From Lenisia limosa (lineage: Eukaryota; Breviatea), in contig LPNZ01002923.1 of assembly GCA_001655205.1 (NCBI GenBank), positions 1-25,126 on the forward strand: a DNA stretch of 25,126 nucleotides, in the 5' to 3' direction. Numbering within the stretch: position 1 is the stretch's first letter; each line of letters opens with the position of its first letter. Of this stretch, positions 1-9,930 are shown one piece after another. The position numbers and the translations under genes are program-made. The notes under the pieces are model-generated. The model saw only the letters and a program-made list of their open reading frames with translations, was not told the origin of the DNA and did not search any database.

Positions 1-5
1 CAAAC

Positions 6-260
6 CTGATGGACTGTGATATTGTTACCGCCAAGTGACTTTGCGCTTGCGTCTTTCTTTGAGGCGATGAATGAAGGAAGATAGGTTAACACTTCAATCC
101 CCTTGTTGATGCATATCCACACTACATACGATCCGTACTTATTAGCACTTTCAAGACATATATTAGAGTATGATGCCATCTCTTTCAAATCAAACTCACC
201 TTACTAACATTTTTGGCTGCGATTCGTGTTCCATAGTATGCGGCCATGAACTCCCTAACT
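6..260 (-). CDS. Two internal exons of an unidentified gene, 20-nt intron
   Basis: Two coding exons read leftward, 260-200 and 179-6. The first follows a CAG acceptor and encodes a stretch containing AAYYGTRIAAKN; the second encodes 58 residues including KYGSYVVWICINKG and ends at CAG before a GTTTG donor. The 20-nt interval 199-180 starts GTGAG and ends AG. Removing it keeps one frame open across both exons, while an acceptor two bases earlier would shift the frame. Codon choice is consistent through both exons. The gene continues outside the window on the left, and its 5' part was not located. No family was recognised. Confidence rests on frame and splice-site agreement only. Confidence 0.5.
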
Positions 261-443
261 CTGAATAGATTAAAGGGAATTCATTAACAACTGAAAGGTT
301 TACTTGTTTGTATCCCTTTGTATTTTACTATTGGAGCACGATTCGAAGGGCTGAATTAGGCCAAGGCTGTTAAAGCAGTGTATATATTCATTAAAACACA
401 AAAAAAATGATATTCCTGCTTACTTTTTGGACAAGTGCCCCCC

Positions 444-765
444 TCATGTCTCAGTAATCTTTCCCAGTGCCACCATAAAGGCCTTGTCGGTGGCACACGC
501 ATCGTCATTGTCAAGGACCTCGGTCAAATATGACGCAAGATAGGACGACATGCAACCGTACAGTGACTTGGCATCGGCATCCGAGTAGCCCATGGACTTG
601 GCAATGGAGGTCACACTGAATTGTCAGACAAAACGACTCAGCAAACACATTCATCATTTGATTTAGTATGAATTGTGTGAGCTCCAATGGCCTGAAAGAT
701 GTAATGTTACAAGTCAAACCCGTCAAGGATTTCGTGTTGAGAGCCGTGAGTATGTGATGTCAAGA
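444..765 (-). CDS. Terminal exons of an unidentified gene
   Basis: Three exons read leftward: about 765-720, 691-647 and 615-444, joined by GT-AG introns of 28 nt (719-692) and 31 nt (646-616). Phases agree: exon one ends in phase 2, exon two ends in phase 2, and the last exon runs open to TGA at 446-444. The last exon encodes about 57 residues with SIAKSMGYSDADAKSLYG near its start, an acidic DNDD segment and a C-terminus ending KITET. The first exon's left limit and the start codon are uncertain. The product is rich in Ser, Ala and acidic residues, with no transmembrane stretch. No family was recognised. Confidence 0.55.
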
Positions 766-1406
766 AAACGAAAATTCAAAAAAGACAATTCAACACTGTC
801 AAAACTATCACATTACAAGGTCTATTTGCTATAGAAAAATTCTTACAACGCTAGAAGCTGGTAACCTAATGTCCATATTATCACTATGATGACCACCATA
901 AATCCTTGATAATATATATGACAAATTATAAACCAACAATTTATGCAAATAATGGGTCCCAGAATGCTATCTGCAACATAAAATTGTCAAAACCAGTATG
1001 ATTGTTGCTTATATGGTGAACACATACATCATTGCTGGAGCCGAGGTGCGTGAAGAAGATAGGGGACAAGAAGCCGAGGAAGGGTAGGCAGAAAATATTG
1101 CTTCATAGTATAGTATACATAAAGTAGTATATCATATAATATCAAGATATACTCTATGATATGATCTACTACTAAGATAGTATATGATATGATATAGTAT
1201 ATGATATGTATCATATGAAATGCAAATACATTCACATACACATATCGGCTTTTTAGTTCCTCAAGGGACTTATAACAACTACATGTGAGACACCAAAGTT
1301 TCAGCACAATCCCTACTTGTTCTTTCCAGAAAAGAATAGAATTGAGTCTTTCAAATGATAAGCCAGCCACTCCCGTTCTCCTCCCTGGTTTAGTTAAAGA
1401 AAGCTT
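766..1406. other. Non-coding stretch with an AT microsatellite
   Basis: No supportable gene was found. Positions about 1108-1218 are a degenerate microsatellite built from TATCATAT and ATATGATA words. It is locally self-complementary and could fold. The same words recur near 5965-6018, 11510-11575, 14358-14395 and 19558-19582. A short minus-strand open stretch near 1370-1310 could be an isolated exon but has no matching partners. Confidence 0.5.
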
Positions 1407-2502
1407 TCACAGTCCAACCTTAACAGCCAAATCAAAACTATGGTACGAATAAAGAAGCCGCAACAACTCCAACTGTCGACCTTTCGCCGTGTTTTGGGGG
1501 TTATAAAATGATTGGAACAGCGATATGCTAAAATCTTCAAAGCCGCTGTCATTTGCCTTCGCCTCTAAGAGAACTACACTGCCAACCAAGAAGATAGACA
1601 TACAATGCTTGAGAAGACTCAGACGCTGGGTGTTCAATAAGGTCATCATAGTCAACCATCCCATTCCCATCTTCTTCCTGGGAGATGGAATTTTTAATCG
1701 CTACATTAACAAATGCGTCTGAATAAACTAGTAGAAAAAACCCGTGTACTGATGATGAATTGTGTTTCCAAAGTGCCACATAGTATGAAAAATTCCAAGG
1801 CCAGCCTTGACATTATTTTTTAAATAAAAAATATTCGTCTGTTGAGCGTTCTCTCCTCTGGATTTCGCGCTCGCCTCTGTCTTGACTGATGCCACATCAC
1901 CTATGCGCATGGGGCACGAACCAAGGGCTGATATTGATTCGACTAACTCTGCTTTGGTCCGATTAATCGCGATGGCACCTAACGGGGTTTTAAAAAACAA
2001 GATCAATTCGAGAAATGATCACCACAAAAACAAACCATTGAGGGTCACCTCATTCTCCCTAATCAACTTTTGAAGCCGAATTACTGATGGCTTGGAGCCT
2101 TCAACGTTGAAGTACTTGTCTAAGAAATCAGTACACCACCAGTCAACCAGACCTTTTTATAACCCGAAACTTGCATATGAATCGTCTCGAATGAGATCGA
2201 TCACTCTTCTCCCGTAATCAGCACAAGTGTGAAAAAAGAACAATCAGCAGCAAACCAGTCCAAGGTCGGGAACACGGCATCCAGAGTCACACCCTCCGTC
2301 AGAACCTTCTGATCTGTTTTTGCCATTGACTCATGATTGGGAATTGGGTCGATACCAAATAAAAATAGATTTGTAAAATTCTCCTAGAACATTAAACAAA
2401 TGTTATTTCTTACATTGGCCGCTGTCAACCCTTCCAGAGCCTTCGCATCGTTTTATATTTTGCAACTATTTTCTCAATATCTTTAACACGTTTTGTCGAC
2501 AT
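1407..2502 (-). CDS. Complete eight-exon gene, 292 aa, function unknown
   Basis: Exons read leftward: 2502-2467, 2440-2414, 2383-2242, 2203-2171, 2152-2036, 1978-1742, 1718-1604 and 1578-1407. They start with ATG and end with TGA. All seven introns are GT-AG, of 26, 30, 38, 18, 57, 23 and 25 nt. Spliced length is 879 nt, exactly 293 codons, and every junction phase agrees. The 18-nt intron (2170-2153) contains an in-frame TAA, so it must be removed. The protein starts MSTKRVKDIEKI, is soluble-looking and mixed in charge, and has an acidic EEDGNGMVDYDDL segment around residue 215 that resembles half of an EF-hand loop. No family was recognised. An alternative junction at the 38-nt intron would use a GCTGATT direct repeat instead of AG. 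Confidence 0.7.
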
Positions 2503-2808
2503 TGTCAACCGAGATTGTACAAGTAAATCTACAACCTATGATGATGATACTAATAAAAAACAAATGCCTACGGTGCTCGAAACTCCTTTCGACTGCAAAT
2601 ATTTTTTGTGAATGCAAAATTAATCTTAAATGTTACTCATTTCACAAAAAGTACGCATACCAAGCTGAAACGTTGGTGGTTCCTTGCCCGAATTGAAGAA
2701 ATAAACGAAAACCAATGATTTGGTGAAATTTTTCTTTCTTTCTATTCAGGGCCAGTTCGTACCTCTGGAGAAAATATGGCATACATTCAGTGGCTGCTGT
2801 CTTTGCCT

Positions 2809-3244
2809 CTATCGGGTGAGGGTTGTTAAAGCGACCAAGAAGCTGTCAATACAACACACTTGCCATGGAAACGAACCTTGAAGTAATTGACCTGTCAACA
2901 GGTTTTCGAGAGCAAGTGGGTCCGCTAATAATTTCGTCTCTTCTGAAATTTCATTCGGGAACTGTTTTAACATTTGCTTCATTTTCTTTTCTAAGTCGTT
3001 GAGTGACGAAGACTTCAACAAACCAATAATCTTTTCTGACTCAATCAGACAAAATTGCTTCAGATCCTTCAAACTGTGAGTTTCACCACCAGTTTTTCAA
3101 TAAAATTTGGATGTACATATAGTTGTGACAGAGTGTTAACGTCAGCATATCATAGTTAACCTGAGCAGTAAAATAGAGAAGAAAAAACGACACCTGAATT
3201 TCCCAGGTGGGTTTGACCAGCTGTTCGATTTCAGGCCTGTTCAT
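2809..3244 (-). CDS. Small gene, 119 or 108 aa, function unknown
   Basis: ATG at 3244-3242 opens a three-exon model: 3244-3194, 3160-3117 and 3073-2809, ending at TAG. Introns of 33 nt (3193-3161) and 43 nt (3116-3074) are GT-AG and the phases agree, giving 119 residues. A further 33-nt GT-AG interval (2891-2859) lies in frame inside the last exon, so a 108-residue form is equally possible. The middle of the protein is Lys- and Leu-rich and likely helical (for example DLEKKMKQMLKQFP). No domain was recognised. The start lies 14 bp inside the last exon of the neighbouring gene, so the ATG could instead be internal to a longer transcript. Confidence 0.55.
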
Positions 3245-3973
3245 TTTGAAAGTATTGATCTAAACCGTAACTACGTGAGGAAGAATTGTCAATGACTTGT
3301 CTCATCTGTTGTGCTCAATTTAGTATTACCCTACAGTGAGACATTGCCGGTCTCAAACGCTCCGCTTATTTATATTCATACACCAATCTTACCATCACAT
3401 TCTGGACTTCGTGGCTGAATATTGCTTCCAATCTAGAGTGCGATGCTCCCAAGACTCGCATAAGATCACAAAATTCCTGAAAAAGATCAGTAACCAAAAC
3501 AAATACACCCACCTCAAATGAGGTCAAAGGGATGCACTCCTTGAAACGCCCCACTCCATTCGGAAATTGGATATGAGGTCTTCCTGTCTCACAAGAGTCT
3601 CCATCATAATCTCGGCAAAGATCGTATTATTCTTTGGCTGTGAAATGACGAGGCTACTGAAAATAAAAAAACCCAACAACATCATTGTCTCATATCCCGA
3701 TTGAACGCTCACGGCGTAGTTGACCATTTTTGGAACTTCCTTTTTCCCAAAGGAAGCATAATCGAAGTCCCTAAATGGGAAAACTCTGATCAAGTGTTTG
3801 CTGTTGCAAGCCTAGGAGATCAGTGAAACCGGACAATCGACTGTTGTTTGTTTGTTAAGAAAGCAGGTCATGGTCATACCAAAAATGAGAAGTTTGCTCC
3901 CAGATGGTTACTGTCTTCACTTTGCCTCCCTTGACCAAAACCGTCACATTCGGAAGTATTCCACTTGAAATCC
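3231..3973 (-). CDS. 3' part of an unidentified gene, five exons
   Basis: Exons read leftward: 3973-3880, 3811-3593, 3539-3513, 3476-3393 and 3305-3231, with GT-AG introns of 68, 53, 36 and 87 nt. All junctions after the first are phase 0, and the last exon ends at TGA. Without the 53-nt intron (3592-3540, donor GTGAGA) the frame breaks, which first looked like a frameshift. The second exon has a short hydrophobic run, MMLLGFFIFSSLVI, a possible membrane segment. The start of the gene upstream of 3973 was not found. No family was recognised. Confidence 0.55.
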
Positions 3974-4423
3974 CTGAGCAGATGTCAATGCCACCATGAT
4001 GTAACAAAGAGAAATGCACAAGATCAAGTCAACAAGATCAATACAAAATGCAATTTAGCATCTACTTTTCGGCTATTTTTACCGTAAAAAAAGGCCCTTT
4101 TTTTACAATATTAGACCAAAAAAATGAACAGGGTAGGTTAGAAACAGGACTTAACCCACATAATAGTCGTCAAATAAGTCTCCCGCAATCGTATTCAGGC
4201 AGAGGTAGTTTCCGCAATGATATATTTCAAGTTCTCCACAAAATCTGATCTGACTTAACGATAAAGTGGCGTGGAGTTTGCGCGAGGTGGCGTACCGAGA
4301 AGTTGTTATTTTTGATGTTTAAATTGGGTTTTAAGGAGCAGCAAAAGAGTCACGCAAGACATGGCACTGAGTGCCAGTTGATCATCCAATTTCTGCGATT
4401 AGTGTTGAAAAACAGTACGAAAA

Positions 4424-4769
4424 ATGAGTTCTCCTCTGCTATATTTTCCATCTGTTGAACTTAAAGTAAGCAAATATATTTTTTTCATAAAGGTTCATGA
4501 GTTGTTTATGACATGGGTTTCAGAATCTGCAACATTTGCTCTGATTGATTCTTGGGTTTTTGACGCAAAGGTATGAATTTTCCTTTTTGAAAAAACATTT
4601 CCCAAAAGAGACATGCTTTCTTTTCAATAGTGAAGCAAATTTTGATACTATCAAAAGTAAAGATCTAGCAAAGCCTAAAGTGTTCTGTCATCGCCTTTTT
4701 TTATTCTGGTTGTAGCTTGGTGTCGAAGGTGTTCATTTGTGTTTAAAAAGCATTTCACACCTCATCTGA
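4424..4769 (+). CDS. Small four-exon candidate with a reading-frame problem
   Basis: ATG at 4424 opens exon 4424-4465 (MSSPLLYFPSVELK). Exons 4524-4570, 4631-4679 and 4716-4769 follow, with GT-AG introns of 58, 60 and 36 nt. Phases agree throughout, but the frame meets TGA at 4542-4544. In another frame exon two is fully open (SATFALIDSWVFDAK) and joins exon three well, but then both neighbouring acceptors would be off by one base. Exon three encodes DTIKSKDLAKPK; exon four ends at TGA. Either one exon is not real, the gene is decaying, or splice ends are non-canonical as in the PP2A gene at 24.3 kb. Confidence 0.3.
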
Positions 4770-4836
4770 ATCTAAAAAAGTAGTCCATACATCATACACA
4801 TATCGATATTAATACTGAACAATTTTACCAAATTTG

Positions 4837-5196
4837 AAGTACCTCCTACTTAAAAATTTTGGCTCTTCTTCGGCACTCCTATTTCTCATCCATTTTGCTC
4901 AAGCTTTGATTAACATTTGCTCCATTGATATTTATTTTGATACCAATCCAGCAACCTTTGCACAAAATCTGGCGATTAGAAGAGCTTTGAGCTGTGTTTC
5001 GGCTTGCTACATGATGTTTATTGATAACTGGGATAATGTCACTTCATTTCGAACAAAATTCTGCATGAAAACGAAAGTCAAGATACTATTTTTTAAAGAG
5101 AGGAGAGTCTTCCTCTGCGAATCCTTGAAATGGAATTGTTATGCCTCTCAAGTGCTTGTAAAAGCATCAGGGCTTGCTTATCGAGTTGAAGAGTGA
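4837..5196 (+). CDS. AT-rich open reading frame, possible exon
   Basis: One frame is open for about 120 codons up to TGA near 5196, without a good ATG at its left end. The product has a hydrophobic start (SSALLFLIHFAQAL), then mixed sequence with several Cys. A second frame is also nearly open over 4960-5160, apart from TGA codons, so the true frame is not certain. Base composition and codon choice match the AT-rich coding DNA at 10.7-11.2, 18.0 and 24.3 kb rather than the more GC-rich exons elsewhere. It may belong to the gene before it. No family was recognised. Confidence 0.25.
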   Translation, partial: KYLLLKNFGSSSALLFLIHFAQALINICSIDIYFDTNPATFAQNLAIRRALSCVSACYMMFIDNWDNVTSFRTKFCMKTKVKILFFKERRVFLCESLKWNCYASQVLVKASGLAYRVEE

Positions 5197-5409
5197 TTTT
5201 CATAAACCTTAGCTGCCGAGTGCTCGTCCTCAAATTTATCAAAAAATATTTGGACAAAATTTATGATTTCTAATTTTAGCTAATTTACGTAAAAGCTTAA
5301 ACCCCAAGGGCGCGTTAGTCCAAACAGAAACTTTTCATACTATGTGTGTATCAGATTGTTGGGTTGATTTTGCAATAGCTGTCCTTCATCTTAAAGTTAA
5401 TAATTTGAT

Positions 5410-5554
5410 TTAGACTGGTACCGCGCTCAGACCAGCAGGTGAAGTGGCCCCATTACTTCCAGGACAGCCAGGTGTACCTTTTCTGTCACCTTCAGCTACT
5501 GCTGGAACGACATTAATGGGACCAACTTCACCTAGGTCCCCAAGGCCATCAAGG
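5410..5554 (-). CDS. Collagen-like exon, degenerate Gly-X-Y repeats
   Basis: After a CTGTGACAG acceptor, a frame open to TAA encodes Gly-X-Y triplets: a run containing GDLGEVGPI and a second run containing GTPGCPGSNGAT. Both keep the same three-residue register, but Gly is replaced (Asn, Pro, Ala, Asp, Ser) in the four triplets between them and once later. Collagen triple helices need Gly at every third position, so this is either a decayed copy, an interruption, or a chance resemblance. A GTPGCPG motif with an internal Cys is unusual for fibrillar collagens. The opposite strand is open because of the Pro/Gly codon complementarity and is not a gene. Confidence 0.3.
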
Positions 5555-6375
5555 CTGTCACAGACAAATTTGTCAGGTTTGAGTTTTGTTAGGAAAGTTA
5601 ATTGGGTTTGGAAGGAGTGTGTATACACCTGCTATTTTCTCGTAATATCTCACCAAATACTGTATCACTTCGTGTATTTTTCTATTAAGGTGGTTCAGCC
5701 TTTTTGGTTTTGCAAAAAATTAAGTATTGATATGTATTTCAGTATGTGAATAATGGATATATGAGGAAAATTTGAAATATTTATCATATGGCGGTGTTGG
5801 TTGTGCGTCGTCACAATCATTATTCATTCAAATTCCTCCCCCCCCCCCGTCGGGAAAATGGGCATTTTAATGTTTTTTTCAACCTGAAGCTGTTCCATAT
5901 GGAAATCTACCCTGTGGAATTTTCAGGAAGGGTCATTTTGATTACTTAGGCAATTATATTATTCATATCATATATCATATATATATACATATATCATATC
6001 TATATCATATCATATCAATTATATGTTGTTTTGTTGAAATAAATTGACCTTGTTAAGGTGTTTAAGGTGGTTCAGGCACGTGGAGAGTTTTGGCAAAAAG
6101 TCGCGACTGTAAATGCAGTTTTGAAAAAAAACTACCCCGGAAAATGTTCCCAACTACGTCCTTGATAATTCCATTTTGTATATTTTTGATTCCTTTTCTG
6201 TTTGTGTAACCGAAGTAATAAATGGAAGGGGAAAACCCTCAGTGGTAATTCCACTGAATTATGCGAAAGAATTTGGAGGTTTTGGGAAATCCTGCCTTAA
6301 TAGGAAGAAAACTGCTGTTCATGGATGCGTTTTGCACCATTTTTGTGTAAAAACGAGATGTAAGTGTGTTGATGG

Positions 6376-6600
6376 ATGCTTGCCATTGGTATGTAGGTTT
6401 TCTTGTTCACTATACTTTCCGCAACAGCAAACTTTAACGGAAATGTAGTTGAAGAAAAGTATAAACTGTTCTCCAGAATGCAGTTTAAGATATTAAAGCA
6501 AGGTGTTAAACCGGAAGAAGACTCGGCAGCAACCGAACCTCTGCAGATTTTTAGTCTTTTGCTTCACGAAATTAACGAAAGAGTGACATTTGGTGGATAA
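6376..6600 (+). CDS. Two-exon small gene, 61 aa
   Basis: ATG at 6376 begins a 13-nt exon (6376-6388). A 39-nt GT-AG intron (6389-6427) follows, then exon 6428-6600 to TAA. Phases agree and the product is 61 residues, beginning MLAI and containing FKILKQGVKPEEDS. The first exon may instead be the end of a longer upstream exon in the same frame, but a TGA lies just before the ATG. A Lys-rich open stretch follows at 6633-6872 on this strand; it is the antisense of a better-supported minus-strand exon. No family was recognised. Confidence 0.4.
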
Positions 6601-6698
6601 ATTCATTCAGAGAATCAAAAAAAAAAAAACGAATGAAGAAATTTCAGAGATACAAGAAACAAAAAGACAAGAAACACAAACAATGCAAGAAACATAAC

Positions 6699-7213
6699 CT
6701 CATGAAGAGGCTTGTGGCAAGCCAAACAGAGAAACTTATTACAGCCCTTGCAATACGTATGGACACGTACAACCTTTTTGGAGTTCTTGGCCTTAGTTTC
6801 CAGGAAGTGGTTCAGAATGTCGGGGTTGACGTACTTCAGTGCCAGATTTTGCTTTTGAATCTAAAAATATAAAATCTTTCTCAAGTAAACAAAACGCAGA
6901 TACAAACTTTCAGATCATCTTACCTTACTGGAGACGGAATTCTTGGATTAAAGGACGATAACGAGTTTCGTCCAACAAGGGCTTCAGTGACGAGAACTGC
7001 ATTTAGATAAATGAGCAGATTATCATTCGAGACAACTTTTCCAGCAATCTTAAACCCAGAAAGAATGGTGTCTGCATGGGTGCACTCAACATACGCCATT
7101 AACGATGACTTGATAAGACATACTCTAACAGCAAGCGACCTGTTTTGAACATCATCAGGAATTGATTTCAGATTAAGCCTCAATAACTTTTGGAGCTTTG
7201 CTTTATAGACTCC
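6699..7213 (-). CDS. Gene fragment ending in a Cys/His zinc motif (PiggyBac-like?)
   Basis: Two exons read leftward: 7213-6929 and 6860-6699, joined in phase 0 by a 68-nt GT-AG intron (6928-6861). The second exon is exactly 54 codons and ends at GAG before GTTATG. Its C-terminal part reads HTYCKGCNKFLCLACHKPLH: two CxxC pairs four residues apart and a closing His, likely a zinc site. The C-terminal zinc ribbon of PiggyBac-type transposases has the pattern Tyr-x-Cys-x2-Cys-x3-Leu-Cys-x3-Cys-x4-His, which this resembles, but the upstream part shows no transposase motif that I recognise. Start and following exons were not found. Confidence 0.45.
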
Positions 7214-7286
7214 TTAGGGACCAACATCCATCATTTACGTGATGTATGAAAAATGTGACGCTTTTGTAATACAGAGAATGTGGTTT

Positions 7287-8285
7287 TCAAGTAAAGCATT
7301 CAGTGCTGCTGGATTCAGTCGGTAAAATAGCATAATCTTCCATTGACAATCCATGTTTCTCTCTCGCTGTTTTCAAGAGAGAAACAGCCCCAAGATGTGA
7401 TGGCAGGGAAACCATTGACAGGGAGCTAGTCCTCGTATGCAATTCGAGCATTGACACATTTACTAGCGGTTCGTTGAACGGTGACGGTGACATGTTTGCC
7501 AGAAATGTTTGAATCAATACATAGGTTCAAAAATCAAAATTTATGAAAACTGTTGTATCATTATTGCACCCCCCCCCCCAATTACGCGGCACGGAGGGCG
7601 TCTGAGGGTCAACATAGCCCACGACGTTGTACATTTGCACGGCAAGAGGGCAAGGGGCCACCTAGTGTATTGTTTTATAAAGTAGCCACATTGAAATCAC
7701 TCAGACAAAAAACAGCTTACTCTCTTTCGTGGTGGCCCGGTATTCTGCGTTTGATAAAGAAGATGGTCCTCCTGTCACCAAAGTTAGAGGAAAACAGCAG
7801 TTCCGCTATCAGCCCCAGCAATCCATACAAGACCACTATCGGCATAATAGCAGATGTAGTCCCCCTTTTCTTTCACAGTCTTAGCTGCTTCAGGGCGTTA
7901 ACCTTCACATCGCCTCTCAAAGTATCGTTGAGAAATAGTCGTGTCTGTCGTAATGGAGTCTGAGTTGCAAATGTAGAGTTGGTCGGCAACTACACTCGTT
8001 AATGGTTTGCGGGTTCTAAAAAAGAGTTCGAATATGGGAGTGACCTTTCTAAGCCCATTTACGTGTTACAAAGACGCAGGAATGGGCGGCACAATGGACC
8101 TCCTTCACCGAACCTTGGATCGGTCCGTTGCAGCCTTGAGAGTGCCAAGAAGATAAAGTACATGCGAAGCGATTCGTGGTGCCATTGCCAAGGTGTGGTG
8201 AAATCTCGAAGACGTAACCACCTTCACAGGCTAGAGCGTAAACCCTAATAATGACTTCCTTGATTGGTTTATTTTGCTCAGAAAC
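7287..8285 (-). CDS. Six-exon gene, at least 217 aa, function unknown
   Basis: Exons read leftward: 8285-8070, 7959-7909, 7879-7796, 7771-7721, 7661-7586 and 7462-7287. Introns of 110, 29, 24, 59 and 123 nt are all GT-AG. Spliced length is 654 nt, 218 codons including TGA, and all phases agree, which makes this one of the best models here. The first exon is Cys-rich (six Cys in about 60 residues, for example CTLSSWHSQGCNG), suggesting a disulphide-bonded or metal-binding part. Later exons encode KGDYICYYADSGLVW and DPQTPSVP. The last intron begins GTAATT followed at once by eleven G. The first exon follows a CCAG acceptor, so at least one upstream exon is missing. No family was recognised. 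Confidence 0.65.
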
Positions 8286-8309
8286 CTGGAAAATTATGAT
8301 CAAATTTTA

Positions 8310-9518
8310 ATTCTCTGAATCATAAGATAGCTCAAACCAAACTCATATTTTTTTGCGCAATATTTGGACTTGGTGACGGGTGGGTTGTAAAAATTTCAAA
8401 ACTGATACAAGGATTTCAAGTTGTCTTCGCAATTTTATATGATTGGGCTCATGGACAGTTTTAGGAATAAAATATTTCTTTTTCGTTTTAGGTTGTCACA
8501 AACTTGTGTAGATGAAGGGTAATTAAGGGAGGAGATTTTGAGATGTCAGTTAAAGTGTACTGACGTGCTGGCAAGCCTCTCAAGTAATTAATAAAATATT
8601 AATATTCTGGAATATCATATGTATTAAACAGAAAGCTAAAGATTAGAGGTCGGGGCAATTAATTTTCTGAAATATTTTTTGATTAAAATTATTTTTTTGG
8701 AGAAATTAATTTATTATTCGAAATTCATTTAGAATTCGTAATTAATTCCAAAATAGTTTTAAATTAATTCATAATTAATTTATTCATTTTCAAAAATGTT
8801 GTTGTTATTGGTATCATTTGCCCCCCCCTCTTTTATTTTGAACAGGCAATAAAAAAATCTAGTCAAAAAAAAGCAAAAAATACAGAACTTTTATCTTTTT
8901 GAAAAAAAAAAAAAAAAATCAATTGGAAACCCCAATGTTCTGGAAGTTTCTGAATTTATTCTGTTTGTTCTGGAACGTTCCAAAAGAACTTTTTTCCTGA
9001 TATAGTTTTTTGGAAAATAATAAATGACAAAATTAATTAATAATTAATTCGCCATTCGAGAAATATTGGTAAATAATTTAAATTATTTTTTATCAATTAT
9101 TGCAAATTTATGTGAGAAAAAATTAATTGCACCGACTTCTACTAAAGATGAACTAAATCTAGAGCACGTGGTGAATGAAACTTGGATTTCAATGTGAGGA
9201 TTCTCAGAACCTGATGACGATAATGGGTTAGACTCTTATATTTCACTCGGTCTAGGAGTACCCTCCCAAAACCCACTATTCCCATGATATCATTCCCATG
9301 GGATTATCACCCTCCGTTGATCGCCCTTTATTATGTGCTTAGCACTATCGATCAAGCTAAAGAAATGTCTTTTGGGGAGCTTCATGAATGGGGTTGTAGA
9401 ATGAATTGAGGTGTAAAAAGGGGACACTTGTGTGGGAATGCTGGGTATGGGAATGGTGGGTCATTAGAAAAAAGAGTGATCTCAAAAAACAGACTTGTTG
9501 TCTTTGTATTTTCAACTA
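8310..9518. other. AT-rich stretch without genes
   Basis: No coding exon could be supported. Positions about 8640-9130 are dominated by AATTAATT and AAATAATTT words with long A and T runs. A C8 tract lies at 8821-8828 and an A16 tract near 8902-8917. Positions 9230-9480 are more balanced and contain TTCCCATG repeated near 9277-9302, but no open frame with splice support. Confidence 0.5.
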
Positions 9519-9930
9519 CAGAGAACAATAAAGAAGAGAAGAGTAAAGGAGGAACCCAGCAACTTTTAGAATACCCTTGAGAAGATCATTCTCAAAAGAA
9601 ACACTCTGAATATTAAGGCTGAGAGCAGGTGATTTCAGCCAACCAAAAAGAAGATCAATAGAAAAGAATGAATCATCTTGAACTGTCTTCTAAAACGATC
9701 CACCCTAACAAGGTCAAAAAAGAAGGTACATTGAGAAGAAGCACACCTTCGACAGACCAGGAAGAAATTGATCACCCCAAAACTTCTTGAAAACTAATAT
9801 TTCTTTGATAAGAAAGCGTAATCAGTGTCTAAGAAGTAGTCTTCGACTGCAAGTTTCCAGCATTCAGCAGTAAGAGAAGAAATCCTTCGTTGTGACAAGG
9901 AAAGAACCTATAAAAGTCAATCAGCATGGT
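9500..9930 (-). pseudogene. Left-arm copy of the inverted-repeat coding sequence, broken
   Basis: This is the mirror copy of the plus-strand sequence at 10739-11162. Read leftward it encodes recognisable counterparts such as RRISSLTAECWKLAVED and IDLLFGWLKSPALS. It has single-base insertions relative to the right arm near 9800 that break the first frame, and stop codons between the two conserved stretches. Relative to the right arm it lacks 21 nt in frame within the acidic stretch (right arm FEDDLLELFKDLLK, left arm FENDLLK). The in-frame nature of that indel and the mostly conservative residue changes suggest coding constraint at some time after duplication. Confidence 0.5.

Noticed and set aside
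2153-2170. Apparent TAA inside an otherwise good minus-strand exon, suggesting a ciliate-type code with TAA as Gln
   Set aside because: The TAA lies within an 18-nt GT-AG intron whose removal keeps the frame. Other supported genes also end normally at TAA, TAG or TGA.
2204-2245. A 26-nt interruption flanked by a 7-bp GCTGATT direct repeat, like the PP2A insertions
   Set aside because: A canonical 38-nt GT-AG intron also fits the phase, and the protein has no family to decide between them. Kept only as an alternative.
3540-3592. Apparent one-base frameshift in the minus-strand gene near 3560
   Set aside because: A 53-nt intron with a GTGAGA donor and an AG acceptor removes the problem with correct phase.
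7553-7963. A 136-codon plus-strand open frame
   Set aside because: The minus strand gives four exons with exact phase and better codon choice over the same interval.
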